A DNA stretch of 64,000 bases from Cellulomonas carbonis (GTDB taxonomy: Bacteria; Actinomycetota; Actinomycetes; Actinomycetales; Cellulomonadaceae), in assembly GCF_014636275.1 (NCBI RefSeq), contig NZ_BMEB01000004.1, positions 62,001 to 126,000 on the forward strand, read 5' to 3'. Positions 25,892 to 33,914 of this stretch are shown here, piece by piece. A model generated the notes under the pieces. It was not told the DNA's origin. It saw only the letters and a program-made list of their open reading frames with translations, and made no database searches. How positions within the stretch are numbered: the stretch's first letter is position 1; each line of letters opens with the position of its first letter. The translations under genes were made by a program, and so were the position numbers.

Positions 25892-25932
25892 TGGGTGGAC
25901 GTGCCCGCGTCCGGTGCGGGCCGGGCCACCCA
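25892..25932 (+). repeat. 41-nt structured element, copy B
   Basis: Differs from copy A at two positions only: C for T in the internal loop and C for T in the inner stem, where it gives a C-G pair in place of U-G. Both stems are otherwise identical. Confidence 0.8.
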
Positions 25933-25991
25933 CGTGGTCCGCGACGATCCGTGACCCGGTGGCGCGGCGGTCGGGCGGGCTGGACGTGGAC

Positions 25992-26032
25992 GAACCCCGG
26001 CCCCGACGCGGGAGGCGTCGGGGCCGGGGTTC
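25992..26032. terminator. bidirectional terminator between pdtaS and whiB1
   Basis: Perfect 18-bp arms 25992-26009 and 26015-26032 (GAACCCCGGCCCCGACGC and complement) with a 5-nt loop, between convergent genes. Confidence 0.75.
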
Positions 26033-26067
26033 GTGGTGGTGCGGGGTCGCTGTGTGCGACCGGGGGG

Positions 26068-26316
26068 TCAGCCTGCGCGCCGGGCGCGCGCGGTGCGGCG
26101 CTTGAGCGCGCGGCGCTCGTCCTCCGAGAGACCGCCCCAGACGCCCGCGTCCTGGCCGGACTCGAGCGCCCACTTGAGGCAGGTGTCGACGACGGGGCAG
26201 CGACGGCAGACGGCCTTCGCCTCCTCGATCTGGACGAGCGCGGGCCCCGTGTTCCCGATGGGGAAGAAGAGCTCGGGGTCCTCGTCCAGGCAGGCAGCGC
26301 GGTGGCGCCAATCCAT
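26068..26316 (-). CDS. whiB1: WhiB1/WblE-type Fe-S transcription factor
   Basis: 82 residues from ATG 26316, with AAGGAG eight bases upstream (this rules out the earlier in-frame GTG at 26325). The four cysteines that hold the [4Fe-4S] cluster are Cys9, Cys37, Cys40 and Cys46 (AVCRRCPVVDTCLKWAL), followed by the GVWGGLSEDERR turn and a basic AKKR-type tail (KRRTARARR) used for DNA contact. Size, C-terminus and the convergent pdtaS gene match WhiB1 of Mycobacterium, an essential NO-sensitive regulator that partners the primary sigma factor. Confidence 0.95.
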   Translation of the reverse strand: MDWRHRAACLDEDPELFFPIGNTGPALVQIEEAKAVCRRCPVVDTCLKWALESGQDAGVWGGLSEDERRALKRRTARARRAG

Positions 26317-26635
26317 GAGTGTCACTCCTTGGGCACGCGGCGAGCCAACCCCGGACGGGGGTGGCTTCGGATCGGGGGTGTCGTGCGGAACGTCCTATGA
26401 CTAGGAACAAGCCTCACACGGCCCCGACCAGGGCACAAGGGGTTACGCGAGGGTTTCCTTCCGGTGACGCTGAGTCCTTGGTCACACCGGTGCTCGTGCA
26501 TCCTCCCACAGCCGGACGAGTCCGGGCACATCCGGTCCACCGGCCGTCGGGGGTGCGGTGCCGGCCCGGAGCGGTGTGCCAGCGGCGGTGGCCCCACCTG
26601 CGGCGACGGTGTCGGACGGCCTTAGGGTCGGGCGC
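26317..26635. other. 319-bp regulatory interval upstream of whiB1
   Basis: Contains the whiB1 5' region on the minus strand and the leaderless promoter of the small membrane protein gene on the plus strand. A CCTA-TGAC-TAGG inverted repeat lies near 26394-26405, and a TGTGA half-site (minus strand, near 26415) recalls the Crp sites that control mycobacterial whiB1, but only one half is present. No gene seen. Confidence 0.45.
26623..26628 (+). promoter_or_regulatory. -10 box of leaderless gene at 26636
   Basis: TAGGGT ends 7 nt before the GTG start codon. Confidence 0.55.
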
Positions 26636-27061
26636 GTGAGCAACCGTCCCTCGCGTCCGGCAAGGCCGACCCCTCCGCGACCCGCCCGACGCCCCCCGGC
26701 GGGCGTCGTCGCCGTCGTCGCGGCGGTCTGCGTCGAGGCGCTCGCGCTGGCCGCGGGCGCCGTGGTCGGACTGGTGCAGGTGCTGCGGGGGACGGAGTCC
26801 GCGGTGGGGGTCGCCCTCTTCCTCGTCGTGTTCGCGCTCGCCGTCGCGGCGGCGCTGGTGGCGTCCGCGCGTGCGCTGTGGGCGGGCCGGCGCAGCGGCC
26901 GCGCGCCCGTCGCGACGTGGCAGCTCCTTCAGGCGGCGACGGCCTTCGCCGTCGGGCGCGCCACGGACACCCCGGCGGCATGGGTGGTCCTCGCCGTGTC
27001 GGTAGGCGTGTTCGTGCTGCTGCTGACCCGGCCGGTCGTGGCGCACACCGTCGACCACTGA
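26636..27061 (+). CDS. small hydrophobic membrane protein, unassigned
   Basis: 141 residues from GTG 26636, chosen because of the -10 box just upstream. A Pro/Arg-rich N-terminus of 22 residues is followed by four hydrophobic helices (about 24-48, 60-82, 92-108, 112-130) with the third linked by a basic loop (ALWAGRRSGRAP). I recognise no family. Similar four-helix proteins are frequent next to whiB1 in Micrococcales by my recollection, without known function. Converges on the FtsK/EssC-like gene. Confidence 0.7.
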   Translation: MSNRPSRPARPTPPRPARRPPAGVVAVVAAVCVEALALAAGAVVGLVQVLRGTESAVGVALFLVVFALAVAAALVASARALWAGRRSGRAPVATWQLLQAATAFAVGRATDTPAAWVVLAVSVGVFVLLLTRPVVAHTVDH

Positions 27062-27107
27062 GGTCTCCCGGCGCCCGCAGCCGCCCGGACGGACCCGTCC
27101 GACGGCC

Positions 27108-30100
27108 TCAGCGGGCGATCTGGACGGCCGTGACCCGCCCGCGATCGACGAGCGCCGCGCGGCCGGGCACGGTGGGCGCCGCCGGGTCCACGGCCGCGGA
27201 CAGGTCCTCGCCCGCGGCGTCCGCCGACGACGCGTTGCCGGGCCAGAGCGCGACGAGCGGCGCCCCGTTCCGCAGCGCCGCGAGCGCGCCGCGGAACGCC
27301 GTCGCGACGCGGTCCGCACGTGCCGACGCGACGACGGGGACCCCGTCCTCGAGCAGCGCGAGCACCCGGTCGTCGACCGACGGGTCGCGGCGCACGAGGA
27401 CGTCGAGGTCGTCGAGGACGACCACGGCTCCTCCGGGCAGCGCCGGCGTCCCGCCCCCGGGCTCACGCACCACCTCGGTGACCACGCTGCACCCGAGCCG
27501 CACGAGGCGGTCGGCGACCGTGCGGACCGCGGTCGTGCGGCCGGAGCCCGCCGGACCGGACACGAGGAGGCCCCGGCTCGCGTCGAGCGCCACGGTGCCC
27601 TGCAGCCTCGCGCGGGCGTCGTCGGCGTCCGTGCGGCCGCCGTGGGCGCCATGGGCGCTGACGCCGCCGTCGCCGCCGTCGCCGCCGTCGGCGCTCACGG
27701 CCCCGTGAGCGCTCACGGCCCCGTGCCGACCGTGAGCAGCGTGGGCGCCGACCAGCACGAGCGCGGCCGAGGTCGGCGCCGCGACGCCCACGGCCGCCGC
27801 CGGGAGCCCCTCCAGCGCCAGGTCGGTCGGCAGCGGCACGAGTCGCGGCGGTCGGTCGAGCACGCGCACGTCGGCTCCGGCCGCCGCTGACGGCGGGAGC
27901 CGTCCCGGCGGGCGACCGACGTGTCCCACGACGCCCGACGGCACGTGCACCGCGCGTCCGGGGACGCGGGCCGGTGACCACAGACGTGCCGGGAGCCCGG
28001 CGACCTCGGCGTCGTGCCGGTCGCCCACGTGGAGGACGAGGCGCTCGGTCGTGACCGGGAGCAGGCGGTGCAGGTCGCGCGGAGCGCCCGCGACCACGAT
28101 CGCGACGCGCCCGGCGGCGTCGCGTGCGAGCGTCTCGACCAGGTCGTCGCCCGCGCCCCGCGGGAGCCGCTCGAGCGCGCTGCGGACCGCGGCGACGTCG
28201 TCGACGACGAGCACCGTGCCCGCGCGGGCCGGGACCGTCCGGAGCATCCGCAGCAGTGCGGCGGTCGTCGCGGGCTCGTCCGCGCCGACGACCGTGCCGA
28301 GCGCGTGGTGGTCGGCGTCGCTGAGCGCCGCCCAGACCCCCGCACCGGCGTGGACGACGTGCACGGGCCGGCCGTGCGCGAGCGCGGCGTGCGTGACGGC
28401 GAGCGCCGTGGTCGACCGCCCGGACCCGGGACCGCCGACCACGGCGAGGTGGCCCCGCGCCGCCCACGCCAGGGCGCCGCGGCGCCGCTCGGCGGGCAGG
28501 TCGGTCACGCCGAGCGTCAGCGCGTCCCCGTGCTGGGCGGGGAGGGGGACGTCCGCGGGCAGGGGCGGGAGCCAGGGCGGTTCCGGGTCCGGGTCGTCCT
28601 CCGCGCGGTGGGCGAGCGTGACGGCGGCGACGAGCTCGTCGACCACGTGGTCGCCGGGCACACCGTGGGTGACCGCGCGTGGTGCACGGTCGGGCACCTG
28701 GTCCGTCCGCCACGCGTCCCACGGGTCCGCCCCGCGGACCGGGTGAGGCGTCGCGACACCCGCGGGCAGAGCCGCCCAGGCGGTCTGGACGAGGATCGGC
28801 GGCGCTCCTGGCCGGGACACGACCGCTCGTCCCGCGACGTCGGGTGGCAGGCTCGCGGCATCGGTCACGCCGACGACGTCGCGCGAGTCCGCGTCGTCCG
28901 CGACGCGCAGGCAGATCCGCAGCGGCAGGTTCGCGCGCAGCTGGGCGTCGACGACCCCGGCCGGGCGCTGCGTGGCGAGCACGAGGTGGATCCCGAGGGA
29001 CCTGCCCTGGGCGGCGAGACGCACGAGCGACGGGACGAACGCGGGCAGGTCCTCGGCGAGAGCGCGGAACTCGTCGACGACGACGAGCAGGCGTGCCGGT
29101 CGGCGCTGGTCCGGCAGGTCGCGCAGGTCCGCCGCACCCGCCGACGCGAGCAGGCGCTCGCGGCGGCGCAGCTCGGCGCGCAGCCCCTCGAGCGCGCGCT
29201 CGGACGCGGCCCCGTCGAGGTCGGTGACCTGGGCGACCACGTGCGGCAGCGCGGCGGCCCGGCCGAGGCCTGCGCCGCCCTTGTAGTCGACGAGCACCAC
29301 GGCGAGGTCCGCGGTGCGGTACCGCGCCGCCAGCCCGAGCACGAGCGTCTGGAGGAGCTCGGACTTCCCGGCCCCCGTCGTCCCCGCCACGAGGGCGTGC
29401 GGGCCGTCACGGAGGAGGTCGACCACGACCGGCCCGCCGGCCCCGACCCCGAGCGGCACCGCGAGCGTGCTCGCCTCGCGTCGCCGGCGTGCTCCCGGGT
29501 CGGGCGGCGGGACGACGTCGGCGAGTGCGACCCGCGGCGGGAGGAGGCTCGCCGTCGTGCCCTCGTCACCGGTCTGCGCGGCACGTCCCCCCGGGTGCCG
29601 GGCCGGAGCCGCACAGCGCCGGGCGTGCTGCTCGGCGGTGCGCTCGTCGAGCCCGGGAGCCCGGACGCGGCCGGACCAGCCGGGTCCCGCGAGCGACGCG
29701 GACCCGTCCGGCAGCAGCCGCACCGCCCACGAGCACCACGCGGGCAGGTCGCGCTGGTCCTCGACGAGCACGACCACCGCGGCGCCCGCCCCGCGCAGGA
29801 AGAAGCGGTGCAGGACCGTCCGCCACGGCCGCACGCCGTCGACCAGGACGACGGTCCGCGGTCCCGACCGTCCGAGCACGTCGGCGGCGCAGGCCGCGGT
29901 GCCGGCGACCCGCGCGCCACGGTCGTCGGACAGCCGCGTGCCCGCCCAGCGCAGCCACGCCCACGCGGACCGCTCGGTGGTCAGGAGGGTGAGCTCGGCG
30001 GACTCGGCGAGGACCTCCGCGACCAGGGAGCGCGCGACGGCGAGCGCCCGGTCGCGAGGGCCGACGAGCCCGAGCGCGCCGTCGACCGCGAGGCCCCACC

Positions 30101-31154
30101 AGTCCGGGCGGCCCGTGCCTGCGGCGTCCGCGAGGGCGTCGCCGCGGTCCGCCGCGGCGCGGCACGCGGCGCACGCGGGATCGGCCAGGACGAGCGCGCC
30201 GTCGACCGCGGTCCGCAGCGACTGCGGACCCCGACGGCCCGACCGTGCGGGGTCCTCCGCGGACGTGGGCCCGGGGCGTCCAACGACCGCGTCGTCGCTG
30301 CGTGGGGTCCGGTGGGCGCCGTCGGAGCGGCGGTGCCGGTCCGTGCGGACCAGGAGGGCGGTGAGGGGCGCGACCAGGGCCATGGCGAGCAGCACGGGGC
30401 TGCGCAGCAGCGACGCCATCACCAGGCCGCCCGCGAGGGGCACGAGCACGGCCGGGTCGCGAGCCGCCACGGCGAGCGCCCTCAGGCGTCCCGGCGCCCC
30501 GGCCGGCGTGGTGCGGGTGACCGACGCCGGCGGCTCCAGGGCCGACGCTCGCAGCTCGACGGTCGTCGCGCCGACGAGCACGAGGTCTCCCGGGCGCAGC
30601 CGCCGAGCGCGACGCCCGACGCTCGTCCGGCGTGGGCGGCCCCGCCGCGACGTCACGAGCACCGTCCCGTTGGCCGACGCGTCGTCGCGGACCCACCAGG
30701 AACCGGTCGTACCGCCTCGTCGGCGTCGACGGCCCACGGTGGCGTGCCGCCGGGAGACCGCGGGGTCCGGCAGGTCCAGCTCACCGACCGGCACGGGCGG
30801 CGTCGCACGGCTCCCTCCTGGAGCCGGGGCCTCGCGCCGCCCCACGAGCACCGTGCCGTCGCGTCCGGGCGCCGCCGTCGCACCGACCCCGTGGCCGTCG
30901 ACGACGGCGAGGTGCCACGGTGCGTGCAGGACCGGTCGGACCGGGTCGGGTGCGGTCGAGCCCGCGCGCACGAGCGACCCCGCGACCCATGGCGGCGCGC
31001 CCGCGACGTGGTCGTCCCCGAGGGGCGACCCGCTCGCCGACAGGGGGAGCCGGGCGGTCTCGCCGCCGAGCGACGCGAGCGCCTCGCGGCACGCCGCGAG
31101 GTCGGTCCCCTCGGCCACCACGACGTCACCGACGGGCTCGAACGTGAAGCGCAC
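27108..31154 (-). CDS. FHA-FtsK/SpoIIIE triple-ATPase protein (EssC/EccC-like)
   Basis: About 1,348 residues. Start taken at GTG 31154 (RFTFEPVGDVVVAEG); the frame is open to a GTG at 31220, but that codon lies inside a perfect hairpin that looks like the upstream terminator. An FHA domain (about 125-215: VSRRHATV, DASANGT) is followed by two adjacent membrane helices (about 230-268), a linker, and three ATPase modules. The first has an intact Walker A GTTGAGKSELLQ (about 588-599), VDYKGGAGL and Walker B LLVVVDEFRAL. The second and third have Arg for Lys (GGPGSGRSTTAL; SGPAGSGRTTAV), as in the rear ATPases of type VII secretion motors. No WXG100, EccB/D/E or mycosin gene is visible, so it is an orphan here. 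Confidence 0.85.
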   Translation of the reverse strand: MRFTFEPVGDVVVAEGTDLAACREALASLGGETARLPLSASGSPLGDDHVAGAPPWVAGSLVRAGSTAPDPVRPVLHAPWHLAVVDGHGVGATAAPGRDGTVLVGRREAPAPGGSRATPPVPVGELDLPDPAVSRRHATVGRRRRRGGTTGSWWVRDDASANGTVLVTSRRGRPRRTSVGRRARRLRPGDLVLVGATTVELRASALEPPASVTRTTPAGAPGRLRALAVAARDPAVLVPLAGGLVMASLLRSPVLLAMALVAPLTALLVRTDRHRRSDGAHRTPRSDDAVVGRPGPTSAEDPARSGRRGPQSLRTAVDGALVLADPACAACRAAADRGDALADAAGTGRPDWWGLAVDGALGLVGPRDRALAVARSLVAEVLAESAELTLLTTERSAWAWLRWAGTRLSDDRGARVAGTAACAADVLGRSGPRTVVLVDGVRPWRTVLHRFFLRGAGAAVVVLVEDQRDLPAWCSWAVRLLPDGSASLAGPGWSGRVRAPGLDERTAEQHARRCAAPARHPGGRAAQTGDEGTTASLLPPRVALADVVPPPDPGARRRREASTLAVPLGVGAGGPVVVDLLRDGPHALVAGTTGAGKSELLQTLVLGLAARYRTADLAVVLVDYKGGAGLGRAAALPHVVAQVTDLDGAASERALEGLRAELRRRERLLASAGAADLRDLPDQRRPARLLVVVDEFRALAEDLPAFVPSLVRLAAQGRSLGIHLVLATQRPAGVVDAQLRANLPLRICLRVADDADSRDVVGVTDAASLPPDVAGRAVVSRPGAPPILVQTAWAALPAGVATPHPVRGADPWDAWRTDQVPDRAPRAVTHGVPGDHVVDELVAAVTLAHRAEDDPDPEPPWLPPLPADVPLPAQHGDALTLGVTDLPAERRRGALAWAARGHLAVVGGPGSGRSTTALAVTHAALAHGRPVHVVHAGAGVWAALSDADHHALGTVVGADEPATTAALLRMLRTVPARAGTVLVVDDVAAVRSALERLPRGAGDDLVETLARDAAGRVAIVVAGAPRDLHRLLPVTTERLVLHVGDRHDAEVAGLPARLWSPARVPGRAVHVPSGVVGHVGRPPGRLPPSAAAGADVRVLDRPPRLVPLPTDLALEGLPAAAVGVAAPTSAALVLVGAHAAHGRHGAVSAHGAVSADGGDGGDGGVSAHGAHGGRTDADDARARLQGTVALDASRGLLVSGPAGSGRTTAVRTVADRLVRLGCSVVTEVVREPGGGTPALPGGAVVVLDDLDVLVRRDPSVDDRVLALLEDGVPVVASARADRVATAFRGALAALRNGAPLVALWPGNASSADAAGEDLSAAVDPAAPTVPGRAALVDRGRVTAVQIAR

Positions 31155-31198
31155 CCGCGCACGGTGGCGCGGGTCCACGTCCCGGGCGTCGCAGGACA

Positions 31199-31236
31199 CG
31201 AGGGGCTGGGGACGGATCACCGTCCCCAGCCCCTCG
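31199..31236 (-). terminator. 17-bp perfect hairpin before the FtsK/EssC-like gene
   Basis: Arms 31199-31215 and 31220-31236 (CGAGGGGCTGGGGACGG and complement) flank ATCA. It overlaps the longest possible start codon (31220) of the FtsK-like frame. Either it ends the upstream ABC operon, or it hides the start codon in the mRNA. Confidence 0.6.
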
Positions 31237-31267
31237 CCGACCTCGCCGACCTCGCCGACCTCTGCGA
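31232..31267. repeat. 9-bp tandem repeat in the permease-FtsK gap
   Basis: Three perfect CCTCGCCGA units (31232, 31241, 31250) and a variant CCTCTGCGA at 31259, directly beside the 17-bp hairpin. Confidence 0.8.
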
Positions 31268-31291
31268 CCTCGACGGCCCCGGCTCGACCTG

Positions 31292-31313
31292 GGGCCGGCC
31301 GATCGGCCGGCCC
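31292..31313 (-). terminator. 22-bp palindrome after the ABC permease gene
   Basis: GGGCCGGCC-GATC-GGCCGGCCC lies 9 bp beyond the permease stop and can form a 9-bp stem. It could instead be a protein-binding site, since it is perfectly symmetric. Confidence 0.45.
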
Positions 31314-31322
31314 GTCGACGCG

Positions 31323-33914
31323 TCAGTCCACCGCGAGCGCCTGCACGGGCGACGTGCGCGCCGCGGCACGGCCGGGCAGGACCGACGCGAGCAGACCGGC
31401 CCCGACGGCGACGACGAGGACGAGCGCGAGGTCGCGCCACGGGACCTCGAGCCGGACCTCCCCGACGACGGAGAGCACCGTCGCGGACCCGGCCCAGCCG
31501 TACAGGAGCCCGAGGACCGAGCCCAGCAGCGCTCCGACGCCCGCGATGACCATCCCCTCGACCGCGAGCGTGCCCCGCAGCTGACGGCGTGACAGACCGA
31601 TCGCGCGCAGCGTGGCGGACTCGCGGCGTCGCTCGATGACCGAGAGCGACAGCGTGTTCGCGACACCGATGAGCGCGATGACCACGGCCGCCGCGAGCAG
31701 CCCGACGACGACCGCGAGCAGCGTGTCGATGACGCGCTGGAACATCGCGCGCTCGAGCGCCGCCCCGGAGACCCACACGGGGGACTCCGCCACCGCGTCC
31801 TGCAGGTCCGCGACCGTGCCGGCCACGTCGGCGTCGTCCGCGAGCCGCACCCACACCTCGTCCACGGGCACGTCGGCGCCCGTCGCCTCGAGCGTCGCCG
31901 GGGTGACGACCGTGCCGTACTTGAGCGTCGAGACGACGACCGTCAGGGACGCGCTCCCGTCGCCGACCGGCTCGCCGGTCGCCTCGTCGACCGCGGAGAC
32001 CTCGACCAGCTGGCCGTCGTCGAGCCCCAGGTCGGTCGCGGTCCGCTCGCCGACGACGATCGTGTCGTCCGCGAGGCCCTCGACCTGCTCGGGCGCGCGC
32101 AGCAGCCGGGTCAGCTCGTCGCGCGACCCGACGTACGCGCCGGTCGTCGTGGAGGTGTCCGCGGCGTCGCCGTCCGCCAGGCGCAGCACGGGCGTGCGCA
32201 GCGGCAGGACCGTCTCGACGCCCTCGACCGCCGCGACCGTCTCCACGAGCGCGTCGGTGACGACCTGCTCCTGGGCGTCGGACGACTCGCGGCCGAGCGC
32301 GACGTCGACCGGGAACTCCGCCTCGAGCTGCTCGCCCAGCGTCGTGCGGGCGCTCGCCGCACCCGTGCTCATCATCGCCACGAGCGTCACGCCGATGAGC
32401 AGCGCCGTGCTCGTCGCGGCGGTGCGGCGCGGGTTGCGGACCGCGTTCGCGGACGCGAGGCGAGCGGCGGGACCCGTCCGGCCCAGCAGGGCACCGACGC
32501 GCCCGACGACGCCCGGGACCCAGAACACGGCCCCGACGAGCACCCCGACGAAGGACAGCGCGCCGCCGAGCAGACCCACGCCCAGCGCGAGCACGGGGCT
32601 GATCCGGGACAGGCCCAGCGCCGCCACGAGCAGCAGCCCGACGCCCGCGACGAGCAGCACGCTCGCGACGACGAGGCGCGGTCGCCCGGCACGCGACGTG
32701 ACGGCGGGTGCGTCGGCCGGCCGCAGCGCCGCGAGCGGTGCGACGCGGGTCGCGGCGCGCGCCGGCGACAGCGCGGCGAGCACCGTGACGAGCGTGCCGA
32801 CGACGAGCGGCGCCAGCACGACGGCGGGGGTCATGACCACCACGGACGGCAGCGGGACCTCGGGGTTGAGGCCCCCGAGCACCGTCAGCAGGACCTGCGC
32901 GAGCGCGACACCCGACACGATGCCCACGAGCGACCCCCCGACGCCGAGGATCGTGGCCTCGGTGAGCACCGACCGGCGCAGCTGCGACCGGTCCGCGCCG
33001 ACGCAGCGCAGCAGCGCGAGCAGACGCGTGCGCTGCGCGACGAGCACCTGGAACGTGTTGGTGATGACGAGGCCCGCGACGAGGAGGGCGACGCCCGCGA
33101 AGCCGAGGACGATCGCGGTGAACACGTCCTCGTCCCCGGTGAGCTCGCGCGTGCGGATCTCGGCCTGCTCGTCGACGGTCCGGACGACGACCCCCTGGGG
33201 GAGCGCGTCGGCGACCGTGGCGCGCACCGTGCCGACGTCCACGCCGTCGTCGACCGCGACCAGACCCGTCGCGTACGTGACCTCGCCCCCGGCCGTGGCC
33301 GTCCACGCGAGGACGTCGTCGGGGAAGGCGACGACGCTCCCGCCCGTGTCCGCGAAGGCGCCGGCCGAGTCCTCCGTGAGGCCGACGACGACGACGTCCT
33401 CGTCCTGCGTCGACCACGTGCCGCCGTCCTCGACGTCGGCGCCCGGGGTCCACACCTCGCGCCGGAGCGTGAGCTCGTCGCCGGTCCCGACGCGCAGCCG
33501 CTCGGCGACCTCGCTCGGCAGGCTCACCTCGCCCGACGCCTCGGGCAACCGCCCCTCGACCACGTCCTGGGACTCGAGCCGCGGGTGCGAGGCCCGCGGG
33601 GTCACCTCGCGGTAGGTGCTGCGCGTGCCCGACGCGAGCTCGAGCCACTGCCCGGTCTGCCCGTCGGCCGCGACGACGCCCGGCAGGCCGCGGAGCTGCT
33701 CGAGGGCCGGCTCGGTGAGCACGTCCGCGTCGGGGACGACGACGAGGTCGGCGTCGGCGAACGACGCGGACACGGCGTCGTAGCTCGTCCGCTCGATGAC
33801 GCCGCCCGCGACGAGGGTCGCCGCGACGAACGCGGTGCCGATCGCGATCGCGATCCCCGCGGCGGTGAGCCGTCCGATGCTGCGGCGCATCTGCGCGAGC
33901 GTGAGGCGCAGCAT
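31323..33914 (-). CDS. FtsX/MacB-type ABC transporter permease (double FtsX domain)
   Basis: 863 residues from ATG 33914, which overlaps the ATPase gene stop. One N-terminal helix (IGRLTAAGIAIAIGTAFVAA), a large extracellular domain (about 45-260), three helices carrying FtsX domain 1 (about 265-400), a further helix pair near 420-480, a second extracellular domain (about 495-720) and three final helices with FtsX domain 2 (about 735-860, SVIERRRESATLRAIGLSRR). This two-FtsX layout is that of permeases that act alone with one ATPase in export or sensing of antimicrobial peptides, lipoproteins or cell-wall signals. The substrate cannot be read. Confidence 0.92.
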   Translation of the reverse strand: MLRLTLAQMRRSIGRLTAAGIAIAIGTAFVAATLVAGGVIERTSYDAVSASFADADLVVVPDADVLTEPALEQLRGLPGVVAADGQTGQWLELASGTRSTYREVTPRASHPRLESQDVVEGRLPEASGEVSLPSEVAERLRVGTGDELTLRREVWTPGADVEDGGTWSTQDEDVVVVGLTEDSAGAFADTGGSVVAFPDDVLAWTATAGGEVTYATGLVAVDDGVDVGTVRATVADALPQGVVVRTVDEQAEIRTRELTGDEDVFTAIVLGFAGVALLVAGLVITNTFQVLVAQRTRLLALLRCVGADRSQLRRSVLTEATILGVGGSLVGIVSGVALAQVLLTVLGGLNPEVPLPSVVVMTPAVVLAPLVVGTLVTVLAALSPARAATRVAPLAALRPADAPAVTSRAGRPRLVVASVLLVAGVGLLLVAALGLSRISPVLALGVGLLGGALSFVGVLVGAVFWVPGVVGRVGALLGRTGPAARLASANAVRNPRRTAATSTALLIGVTLVAMMSTGAASARTTLGEQLEAEFPVDVALGRESSDAQEQVVTDALVETVAAVEGVETVLPLRTPVLRLADGDAADTSTTTGAYVGSRDELTRLLRAPEQVEGLADDTIVVGERTATDLGLDDGQLVEVSAVDEATGEPVGDGSASLTVVVSTLKYGTVVTPATLEATGADVPVDEVWVRLADDADVAGTVADLQDAVAESPVWVSGAALERAMFQRVIDTLLAVVVGLLAAAVVIALIGVANTLSLSVIERRRESATLRAIGLSRRQLRGTLAVEGMVIAGVGALLGSVLGLLYGWAGSATVLSVVGEVRLEVPWRDLALVLVVAVGAGLLASVLPGRAAARTSPVQALAVD

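Larger units (their letters stand above)
25694..26067. other. 374-bp gene-free interval between pdtaS and whiB1
   Basis: No gene is supported. In order it holds the 17-bp array, two 41-nt hairpin elements (25798-25838 and 25892-25932) with similar flanks, and an 18-bp perfect terminator stem (25992-26032). Confidence 0.7.

Noticed and set aside
25691..25932. CRISPR array
   Set aside because: Only two 41-nt copies plus a 17-bp tandem array without spacers of even size; no cas gene in the window.
25798..25932. ANTAR-type two-hairpin RNA target for PdtaR
   Set aside because: Tempting because pdtaS is adjacent, but the terminal loop has seven bases (GTCCGGT) without the A1/G4 pattern of ANTAR targets, and the spacing of 94 bp is too long. 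Kept only as an unexplained element.
27108..31154. Complete type VII secretion locus
   Set aside because: Only the motor-like ATPase is present; no WXG100-sized gene or other component was found on either strand nearby.
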